The notes under the pieces are model-generated. The model had not been told where the DNA came from, did no database searches, and saw only the letters and a list, made by a program, of their open reading frames with translations. Made by a program: the position numbers and the translations under genes. Shown piece after piece: positions 24,357 to 30,582 of a stretch of 30,582 nt of DNA (position 1 is its first letter; each line of letters starts with the position of its first letter). Source of the stretch: Anaerolineales bacterium (GTDB taxonomy: Bacteria; Chloroflexota; Anaerolineae; Anaerolineales; UBA11858); NCBI GenBank assembly GCA_015485245.1, contig WFTY01000175.1, positions 1 to 30,582 of the forward strand, given 5' to 3'.

Positions 24357-25244
24357 TCAGCCCTTCAAACCGCTGCGGGCGATGCTCTCGGTAAACTGTT
24401 TTTGGGTAAAAAAGTATAACAACAAAATCGGGATGATGGTAATGAACGCGCCCGCCATCATCAGGTTTAACTGCTGCCCGGCCTCTTCGACGAAGTTATA
24501 CAACCCCACGGCAATCGGGCGCCAATCAGGGGAATTGGTCACCAGCAAGGGCCAGGCCAGCGCATTCCACGAACCAATGAACGACAACACCATAATTACC
24601 ATCACCGGAGCTTTGGAAAGCGGTAATACCACCGTCCACAAGAAACGCAGATGCCCGGCGCCATCAATGCGCGCGGCATCATAGAGTTCATCCGGTATCT
24701 GCGCAAAGAACTGTCGCAACAGGAAGATGGCAAAAATACTCCCCATAAACGGCACCGTAAGCGCCGGCCAGTTGTTGATCCATTTAATCGGCCCGATGCG
24801 CCCCAGCCAGGTAACCGTCAAAAAGTTCGGGATGATGTTGACCATCGCCGGGATCATGATGGTGGAGAGCAACAACCCGAAGATGGCGTCCCGCCCAGGG
24901 AACTTGATGCGCGCGAAGGCGTAGGCCGACAGAATGCTGAAGGACAACTCCCCGCTGAGCGTGATCACTGTAATCACCACACTGTTGAGGAAGTACTCCG
25001 AAAAATTCGCCTCCCGCCAGGCATTGGTATAGTTTTCAAAATGTAACTCCGAGGGGATCCAGCGAATTCCCTGTGCCTCACCCAGCGTCATGAAGGAGGT
25101 CAAAATCATCCACACAAACGGCGTGATTGAGATCACCACGCCCAAGATGAGGAAGGCATAGATGGACACATTCTTCACCACTCTGGCGCTGATCTCAACC
25201 AGGTGCTGAGGCGAGCGACGTTCCGCAGGAGAGATTTCAGCCAT
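24357..25244 (-). CDS. Carbohydrate ABC transporter permease (MalG-like)
   Basis: Inner-membrane permease, 295 residues and six predicted helices. The EAA coupling loop reads ELYDAARIDGAGHLRFLWTVVLPLSKAP, which docks onto the ATPase. Other family features are PFVWMILTSFM at the first helix and the end FTQKQFTESIARSGLKG, typical of MalG/MsmG-type proteins. I chose the ATG at 25244 (MAEISPAERR); it overlaps the stop of the upstream permease by 8 bp, implying coupled translation. An upstream in-frame start at 25280 would overlap more and adds no homology. No ATPase gene (malK/msmX) is nearby, so a shared ATPase elsewhere is expected. Confidence 0.93.
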   Translation of the reverse strand: MAEISPAERRSPQHLVEISARVVKNVSIYAFLILGVVISITPFVWMILTSFMTLGEAQGIRWIPSELHFENYTNAWREANFSEYFLNSVVITVITLSGELSFSILSAYAFARIKFPGRDAIFGLLLSTIMIPAMVNIIPNFLTVTWLGRIGPIKWINNWPALTVPFMGSIFAIFLLRQFFAQIPDELYDAARIDGAGHLRFLWTVVLPLSKAPVMVIMVLSFIGSWNALAWPLLVTNSPDWRPIAVGLYNFVEEAGQQLNLMMAGAFITIIPILLLYFFTQKQFTESIARSGLKG

Positions 25245-26898
25245 AGAACACCCGTGACCCTTGAATCTTATTATTGACATACGTCAGACTGAGAATAACG
25301 GCGAAGAGCACAAACGCCAGCGCCGAGGCATAACCGTAGCGCAGTTTCTCAAAAAACTCGCTGAAGATCACCACACTGAAGGTGTCCGTCGTCCCCAATG
25401 CCGAGCCTTGACGCATCACCCAGATGTGGTTGAACGCCTTGAAAGTACCAATGATCGCCAGCAGCGAGAGGAAATACGTCGTCGGTGAGAGCAGCGGCAG
25501 CGTGATATAGCGAAAGACCTCCCAGCGGCCCGCGCCGTCAATCTGCGCCGCTTCCACCAGCTCTGTGGGGATATTACCCAGCCCGGCCAGGTAAATCACC
25601 GTATCGTAGCCGATGTAAGTCCAAATGGAATAGATCATGATGACGAGCAACGCCAGACTGGGGCCGGCAGCCCAATCGGGGATGGTGAGATGCAGGTTCT
25701 CCGCCAACAGGGTGAAAATACCGCGCGGTTCACGGATCCACTGCTGCGGCTCCATGCCTAATTTAATCAGCAACTGATTGACCGGCGCCTGATAACGATT
25801 GGAGAACAACTGACGGAAGATCGCCGCGCTGGCCACCGTAGGGGTGACATAGGGCAGGAAATACAACATGCGGAACAACTCTGAGCCCCACAACTTCTGA
25901 AACAGCAAAATGGCGAGGAAAAGCGAAAACGTCAACTGGAAGGGCACTGTTCCCAGCGAGTAAAAGATCGTCACCTTCAACCCCTGCCAGATATCTTTGT
26001 CGCCCGCGGCCATCACCACTGGCAGCTCACCGATCAACAGCCAGGCGCCAACCAGCAGCGTCATCGCCGCCAACACATAGCCAAAGAAAGAGCGATTGCT
26101 GCCTTGCCGCAAAGCGGCCTGCCACAGCTGCCAGCTCACTACCAGCAGTATCACCCCTGCGCCGATAGTGATCACCTGCGGCCAGATGCCGGGATCTTCG
26201 CCGGTTTCCAGAGCCGCGGCGTAAGCCGCCTGCACGGCATGATACGTCACCCAAAGCAGCCAGCTACCGATCAGCCCCGCCAGCCAGACGCCCCAAAAAG
26301 CGAAGAAGTACCCTGGGTTGTCCCCTCGCTGCAACCAGCCACGCCACAATAACACCGCCAGCATAGCCCCAAACCCAAGCAAAACAACCAAAAAGACCTT
26401 CCAGGCGGCAAACGCAGTTTCCGCATGAAAGGCCTCACTGAGCAATTGCATGAACAGCGCACGAGTCTTTTCCACGCCGATGATTTTATCGGCGATGTCG
26501 AGCAATTCGGGGAGCAGGCGATAGAGCCAATTGATCAGCGCCAGCAACATGCCCGCGCCCAACAATCCCGGCAAAGCCCACCACCAGAACACATCGCCGT
26601 GTTCCGCGGCCCGCCGTTGTGCTCCTCGCAGGCTGCGCCACCCCCAAAGCAACAAGCCGAGCGCCAGCGCAAAAAAGAGGATGTAGGCCAAATTATCCAG
26701 CGCCCGCACATAATTCCCCATCCCCAGGAAATTCCCTCGTTTCAAACGCCACTTGTGCAGGCTGACAAACAGCGCGAACCCAACCGGGAAAATCCCAAAG
26801 ACGAAGATCAAGATTGTTGACGGGGCGATCATCAAATATGCGGTAAGATAATCCCGCCATTCCCGCACGCGCCGGGCAGTCACAAAATGCTGCGTCAC
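25237..26898 (-). CDS. Carbohydrate ABC transporter permease (MalF-like) with a large hydrophobic insertion
   Basis: Permease of 553 residues, against about 290-320 for the usual MalF/MsmF type. Residues 1-67 are the normal N-terminus with helix 1 (YLMIAPSTILIFVFGIFPVG) and GNYVRAL. The canonical protein resumes near 301 (DIWQGLKVTIFYSLGTVPFQL) and has the EAA loop EAAQIDGAG (449-457). Between them, about 230 residues hold roughly six predicted membrane helices. E. coli MalF is also long, but through a soluble periplasmic loop. The start is GTG at 26898 with GGAGG at 7-base spacing. The frame is intact, so this is a real insertion, not an artefact of a frameshift. Confidence 0.9.
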   Translation of the reverse strand: MTQHFVTARRVREWRDYLTAYLMIAPSTILIFVFGIFPVGFALFVSLHKWRLKRGNFLGMGNYVRALDNLAYILFFALALGLLLWGWRSLRGAQRRAAEHGDVFWWWALPGLLGAGMLLALINWLYRLLPELLDIADKIIGVEKTRALFMQLLSEAFHAETAFAAWKVFLVVLLGFGAMLAVLLWRGWLQRGDNPGYFFAFWGVWLAGLIGSWLLWVTYHAVQAAYAAALETGEDPGIWPQVITIGAGVILLVVSWQLWQAALRQGSNRSFFGYVLAAMTLLVGAWLLIGELPVVMAAGDKDIWQGLKVTIFYSLGTVPFQLTFSLFLAILLFQKLWGSELFRMLYFLPYVTPTVASAAIFRQLFSNRYQAPVNQLLIKLGMEPQQWIREPRGIFTLLAENLHLTIPDWAAGPSLALLVIMIYSIWTYIGYDTVIYLAGLGNIPTELVEAAQIDGAGRWEVFRYITLPLLSPTTYFLSLLAIIGTFKAFNHIWVMRQGSALGTTDTFSVVIFSEFFEKLRYGYASALAFVLFAVILSLTYVNNKIQGSRVFYG

Positions 26899-26999
26899 AA
26901 TAAGGCCTCCGCGTCCGTTACGCTAGCAGTGCCAACAATGTCTTTCCGGGCGGATCATTATAACATAACCTCAGCAACCACATTGTAAAAGGAGCCCCT
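26899..26999. promoter_or_regulatory. Divergent intergenic region between the MalF-like and phosphodiesterase genes
   Basis: 101 bp serve both directions. The minus strand has TATAAT (26957-26962) about 58 bases before the GTG of the permease; a clear -35 at 16-18 bp is not seen, though TTTACA lies 21 bp upstream. The plus side holds AAGGAG 5 bases before the ATG at 27000 but no convincing promoter. Confidence 0.4.
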
Positions 27000-28286
27000 A
27001 TGCCTGACCTGACCGCTACCCTGCTCCCCGACATTCAGAGCCACCGCCTCCCCGGGTTTGACCTGGGGGATGATTTCATCTACCCGCGCTACGAGGGTCA
27101 ATCCATCCTCAATATCCCCGCCAGCCTGTGCCACTGGCTGGACGCGCCGCCCATCGGAGTAAACGCCCCCCTGCGCCCCGAGATCCTTCTCTTCCCCCAG
27201 GGAAAAATCGAGCGCGTCGTCCTGATCCTGCTGGACGCCCTGGCGCTGCACCGCTTCCAGGAATGGGTGGCAGACGGTCTGGCCCCGGTGTGGAAGCAAC
27301 TGACCAACAACGGCCTGCTCGCCCCCTTGACCTCAATCACCCCCAGCACAACCAGCGCGGCCACCACCACCCTGTGGACAGGAGTCAGCCCGGCAACTCA
27401 TGGTATCGTCGGTTACGAAGTCTGGCTCAAGCAATATGGCGTGGTCGCTAACATGATCTTGCACAGCCCCATCACCTTTCGCGGCCATGTTGGCGATCTG
27501 GCCAAAGCCGGCTTCGACCCGGAAGAATACCTCACCACCCCCACCCTGGGCACCCATCTGCAAGCCCACGGCGTGAGCGCGCATGCCTTCATGCACCGCG
27601 GCATCGCCCGTTCCGGGCTTTCGCGTATGCACATGAACGCCGTAGACATCCACACCTTCAACACCCCCGCCGACCTGTGGATCAGCGTGCGGCAGTTGCT
27701 GGAAGCCAAGCCGCGCCGGCGGCTGTACACCTGGGTTTATTGGGGAGCGGTGGACGGGCTCTCCCACCACTACCAGCCCGACGACGAGCGCACCGCCGCC
27801 GAGTTCTCGCAATTCAGCGCCGCGTTCGAAAAATACTTTCTCAACCGCTTGCCAGCTGCAGAGCGCAAGCGCACGCTGGTGATCCTCACCGCTGATCACG
27901 GGCAAATCTACACACCGGATCAGCCCAAGTACCTGCTCACCCGCCATCCCAAACTCGATGACATGCTGCACATCCGCCCTACGGGCGAAAACCGACTGAT
28001 GTTCCTCTATCCGAAAGCAGGGCAATTGAGCGCCGTGCGCGCCTACATCGAGGCAACCTGGCCGGGGGATTTCGCCTGCTTCACTCCCGAGGAGGCATTG
28101 CAAAGCGAATTGTTCGGGCCGGGCCCCCATCATCGCGACCTGCGCAATCGTATGGGAGATCTGATTGTGGCGGCGCGCGGCGCGGCCTATTTGTGGTGGG
28201 GCGGGGAGGAAAATCCGCTGCGCGGGCGCCATGGCGGCCTGCATCCTCAAGAGATGCTCGTTCCCTTCCTGGGGGCGCAGCTTTAG
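27000..28286 (+). CDS. Alkaline-phosphatase-superfamily phosphodiesterase/nucleotide pyrophosphatase
   Basis: Metal-dependent hydrolase of 428 residues, likely cytoplasmic (no signal peptide). Asp79 (VVLILLDAL) is the first metal ligand; the nucleophile region is TPSTTSAATTTLWTGVSP, in which Thr118 aligns with the nucleophile of nucleotide pyrophosphatases; D252 and H256 (VDGLSHHY) and D299/H300 (LTADHGQ) complete the two metal sites, with a last His in GLHPQEMLVPF. The Asn after the nucleophile found in NPP enzymes (PNH) is Ala here, so specificity may differ. AAGGAG precedes the ATG. Substrate unknown; a PglZ-like or phosphonoacetate-hydrolase-like activity cannot be excluded. The neighbouring genes give no functional hint. 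Confidence 0.82.
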   Translation: MPDLTATLLPDIQSHRLPGFDLGDDFIYPRYEGQSILNIPASLCHWLDAPPIGVNAPLRPEILLFPQGKIERVVLILLDALALHRFQEWVADGLAPVWKQLTNNGLLAPLTSITPSTTSAATTTLWTGVSPATHGIVGYEVWLKQYGVVANMILHSPITFRGHVGDLAKAGFDPEEYLTTPTLGTHLQAHGVSAHAFMHRGIARSGLSRMHMNAVDIHTFNTPADLWISVRQLLEAKPRRRLYTWVYWGAVDGLSHHYQPDDERTAAEFSQFSAAFEKYFLNRLPAAERKRTLVILTADHGQIYTPDQPKYLLTRHPKLDDMLHIRPTGENRLMFLYPKAGQLSAVRAYIEATWPGDFACFTPEEALQSELFGPGPHHRDLRNRMGDLIVAARGAAYLWWGGEENPLRGRHGGLHPQEMLVPFLGAQL

Positions 28287-28320
28287 GGAACACAACCGGG
28301 AGATCGAAAAGGCACCGAAG

Positions 28321-29289
28321 CTAAAGCGTTAATTTCATCCACACCAGCGTGTGCTCCGGCTCGAACCCGGCGGCGCGCAGGGCCGGCGCGGCGCGACCAG
28401 CCGGGTAGTCCAGCGCCAGCGGGCGACGTAAACGCCCCTCGTCGCGGATGAACGGCAACGCGGCCTGCAAAACCAGTTCTTCCGTTTGCACAGGCGCGGC
28501 CAACCAGAGGCGGTCAGCGTAAGCGCCGGAGGGCTGCCAGCTTAACACGCCGAGCAGCCTGCCGCCCTCCTCCACCGCCCAGTGACGCACCGGCAACTCA
28601 ACAAAAAAACGATACAGCCGCCCCCATATTCCCGGGCGCATGGCAGCGATTTTCAGGGGAAAGTTCCAGCGCAACGCTGAGGGGTAATTCGCTTCCAGCC
28701 AGTGCGCCTGAGCGCGCCAGTGACGTTTCCATCGAGGCGTGACGCGCACCCCCCGAAGCCTCTCCCCCTTCAGTTGCGAGGCATGCGTCACCACCCAGGA
28801 AGTACGTCGCGTTTGCGGCTGGAACCCCACAGAGACGTACAGTGCAAACGCCGCCGGGTTGTCATCGCGCACGTGCAGCCACACTTCAGAAGCAAAGCGG
28901 CGGCGAGCCTTCTCCAGGGCAGTTTCGGTCAATTGACGGGCGATGCCGCGGCGACGATAATCGGGATGCACAGCCACATTGGCAATCAAATACAACGCCC
29001 GCCCACGATGCCACAAGGGGATCAGGCTCAGGTTGCCGACCAGGCGACCATCTTGCTCCCACACCAGCCCTCCCAAAGGGAAACCTGAGTGTAGCACCTG
29101 CCACTGCGTCGTCCGGCCGACCTTGGCGGCGTTGCGCATGCGCGCCAGATAACGACGGCCGTCGATGCTCAGGTTATCGACAAAGCACATCTCGATCAAA
29201 TCCGCAGCCGCTTCCAGATCACGGCGCGCGTCAAAGGGGCGGATGTGCTCCTGAGAAGAAGGTGACCAACGAGAGACAATGGTTGCCAT
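28321..29289 (-). CDS. GNAT N-acetyltransferase, probably two fused GNAT domains
   Basis: 322 residues. The N-terminal GNAT domain (about 15-170) has acetyl-CoA-binding motif A, IANVAVHPDYRRRGIARQL, followed by HVRDDNPAAFALYVSVGF, the typical motif B. The C-terminal half (about 225-322) repeats the GNAT pattern more weakly: GRLLGVLSWQPSG, then PFIRDEGRLRRPLALDYPAGRAAPALRAAGFEPEHTLVW-like text, without a clear RxxGxG/A loop, so only the first domain is likely to bind acetyl-CoA. The substrate is unknown. The gene converges with the phosphodiesterase gene, with a 34-bp gap and no terminator. A GGAG site lies before the ATG. Confidence 0.85.
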   Translation of the reverse strand: MATIVSRWSPSSQEHIRPFDARRDLEAAADLIEMCFVDNLSIDGRRYLARMRNAAKVGRTTQWQVLHSGFPLGGLVWEQDGRLVGNLSLIPLWHRGRALYLIANVAVHPDYRRRGIARQLTETALEKARRRFASEVWLHVRDDNPAAFALYVSVGFQPQTRRTSWVVTHASQLKGERLRGVRVTPRWKRHWRAQAHWLEANYPSALRWNFPLKIAAMRPGIWGRLYRFFVELPVRHWAVEEGGRLLGVLSWQPSGAYADRLWLAAPVQTEELVLQAALPFIRDEGRLRRPLALDYPAGRAAPALRAAGFEPEHTLVWMKLTL

Positions 29290-29354
29290 AACAGCATCTC
29301 CGAAAGAACAGACTCATTGTACCCCAACTTAACGCCGCATCCCTTGTTCTGGTG

Positions 29355-29360
29355 TACAAT
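29355..29360 (+). promoter_or_regulatory. -10 box of the DUF389 gene, positioned for a leaderless transcript
   Basis: TACAAT ends 7 bases before the GTG at 29368, and no Shine-Dalgarno sequence is seen, the same arrangement as for rnhA. No clear -35 is visible. Confidence 0.45.
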
Positions 29361-29367
29361 AATTTCC

Positions 29368-30582
29368 GTGAACGAACCACCGATCATCCGTCCAACCAGC
29401 TGGCGCACGGCCATCCGCCACTTCTGGCGGCGACTGGCCCCACCCGTCAGCCAGGAGCGCCGCGGGGAAGTCCAGGTGCGCCTGCGAGAGGCCTCGCACC
29501 CCGATTTCAGCTTCTTTTTACTCGTCCTGCTCTCCAGCATAATCGCCACTCTCGGCCTGCTGATGGATTCGCCCGCCACGATCATCGGCGCCATGCTGGT
29601 TGCACCGTTGATGTCGCCGATCATCGGCCTGGGGTTGGGCTCGATCCGCGGCGACGACCGCCTGATTCGCGAGGCCGCCGCGGCGCTGCTGCGCGGCGCG
29701 GCGCTGTCCGTGATGATCGCTTTCCTCCTGGCGCTTGGCAACCGGTTGGTCCCCTTCCAGCCGTTGACTTCCAACGAACTCCCCGGCGAAGTGCTGGCGC
29801 GCACACGCCCCTCGCCGATGGATCTGGGCGTGGCCCTGGCCGGGGGCATGGCAGCGGCGTTCGCCCTGGCGATGCCCAACATCTCCGCCGCCCTACCGGG
29901 TGTGGCCATCGCCACCGCCTTGTTGCCACCGCTCTCCGTCGTCGGCATCGGGTTGGCATACCAACGCTGGGATGTGGCCGGCGGCTCGTTCCTGCTGTTC
30001 ATCACCAACGGCGTGGCGATCTCTTTCTCCGCCATGCTGGTGTTCTTCGCCCTCGGCTTCACCCCGCGCCTGCGCGAAAAAGTCGGGCGCGCCTTCGGCG
30101 TCCCGCGCAGCCTGGCTGTAATGTCCCTGGTGACCGTCTTTCTACTCGCCCCCTTGACGTTTTTCAGCATCCAGTTCGTCCGGGAGGCCAACGCCGCCCG
30201 CGCGCTGGCGGAGCGCAACGCCCAGATCGAAACCATCACCATCCAGGAAGTCGCCAGGTTTTACAACGCCGAAATCAGCAATTTGAAAATTTCCGACGAG
30301 GACAACCGCCTGGTATTGGAAATTGCGCTGCGCACGCCCAGGCTGCTCGACTACGACGATACCCTCCGGCTGCGCGATGCCATTGGCACGCGCCTGCGCA
30401 GCGAAGAAATCCTCAGCGCCGGGCAGGAGTTCCAGCTCTTTCTGGATCAAAACCAGGTCCAACGGTTGAACCCACAGGTTCCACCCACGGCGACCAACAC
30501 CCCCACCTTGACTCACACACCCACTATCGGCCCCAGCCCCACACCCACCGCCAGCCCAACCGCTACCTCTTCCGTGACCCCC
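29368..30582 (+). CDS. DUF389 (TIGR00341-like) membrane protein, 3' end cut by the window
   Basis: 405 codons without a stop run to the right edge, starting at a GTG (VNEPPIIRPTSWRTAIRHFW). Residues about 48-285 hold six or so predicted helices and the DUF389 core: MDSPATIIGAMLVAPLMSPIIGLGLG, then GVALAGGMAAAFALAMPNISAALPGVAIATALLPPLSVVG. After the last helix an extracytoplasmic or cytosolic domain (about 285-375, IQEVARFYNAEISNLKIS...LVLEIALRTP) is followed by a Pro/Thr-rich tail (from about 377, TATNTPTLTHTPTIGPSP), a kind of linker frequent in Chloroflexota. The function of DUF389 is not established. The gene is divergent from the GNAT gene, 78 bp apart. Confidence 0.88.
   Translation, partial: MNEPPIIRPTSWRTAIRHFWRRLAPPVSQERRGEVQVRLREASHPDFSFFLLVLLSSIIATLGLLMDSPATIIGAMLVAPLMSPIIGLGLGSIRGDDRLIREAAAALLRGAALSVMIAFLLALGNRLVPFQPLTSNELPGEVLARTRPSPMDLGVALAGGMAAAFALAMPNISAALPGVAIATALLPPLSVVGIGLAYQRWDVAGGSFLLFITNGVAISFSAMLVFFALGFTPRLREKVGRAFGVPRSLAVMSLVTVFLLAPLTFFSIQFVREANAARALAERNAQIETITIQEVARFYNAEISNLKISDEDNRLVLEIALRTPRLLDYDDTLRLRDAIGTRLRSEEILSAGQEFQLFLDQNQVQRLNPQVPPTATNTPTLTHTPTIGPSPTPTASPTATSSVTP

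Noticed and set aside
29196..30242. Minus-strand open frame of 348 codons
   Set aside because: It is antisense to the DUF389 protein and overlaps the GNAT gene; no motif supports it.

Overview
The window looks like chromosomal DNA of a GC-rich, Gram-positive-like or monoderm bacterium, most probably a Chloroflexota member of the Anaerolineae type. The pointers are the lipoprotein linker of repeated EEAAPA units, the Pro/Thr-rich tail on the DUF389 membrane protein, the EF-Tu G3 variant DMPGHRDY, the AfsR/STAND-type regulator and the gene content. This is an inference; no 16S rRNA gene is present. No mobile element, CRISPR array, phage gene or rRNA operon was seen.

Region 1 (1-6482, minus strand) is the translation block. 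A strong sigma70-like promoter with an extended -10 drives tRNA-Thr(TGT), tRNA-Tyr(GTA), tRNA-Thr(GGT), tuf, rpsJ and then the S10 operon rplC-rplD-rplW-rplB-rpsS-rplV-rpsC-rplP, which runs off the left edge. A 269-bp structured spacer splits rpsJ from rplC, where S10 operons are usually tight. Region 2 (6522-9750, minus) is the operon yacL-like PIN/TRAM nuclease - cysS - rlmB, with its own promoter. Together, regions 1 and 2 look like a condensed version of the cluster known from Bacillus (yacL...cysS...rlmB...tuf-rpsJ).

Region 3 (9864-10305, plus) is a tRNA operon Phe-Gly-Cys with a near-consensus promoter and an intrinsic terminator. Region 4 (10408-20823, plus) holds a large AfsR/BTAD-STAND-TPR regulator followed by a complete branched-chain-amino-acid-type (HAAT) ABC transporter: livG, livH, livM, livK, livF. 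A long-chain acyl-CoA ligase is embedded between livG and livH. Convergent to it is an acyl-CoA dehydrogenase co-directional with rnhA (20832-22540, minus). Inference: the set imports a carboxylic acid, activates it with CoA and oxidises it, under the neighbouring regulator.

Region 5 (22614-26898, minus) is a carbohydrate ABC importer without its own ATPase: a MalF-like permease with a large hydrophobic insertion of about 230 residues, a MalG-like permease, and a lipoprotein binding protein. Region 6 (27000-30582) has an alkaline-phosphatase-superfamily phosphodiesterase (plus), a double GNAT acetyltransferase (minus) and a DUF389 membrane protein (plus) cut by the right edge.

The most unusual signals are three non-coding spacers (1683-1769, 6270-6334, 10111-10177) built from short tandem units of 7 or 8 bp in one orientation followed by the same units inverted; the six-helix insertion in the MalF-like permease; the acyl-CoA ligase inside the HAAT transporter; and the split S10 operon leader.
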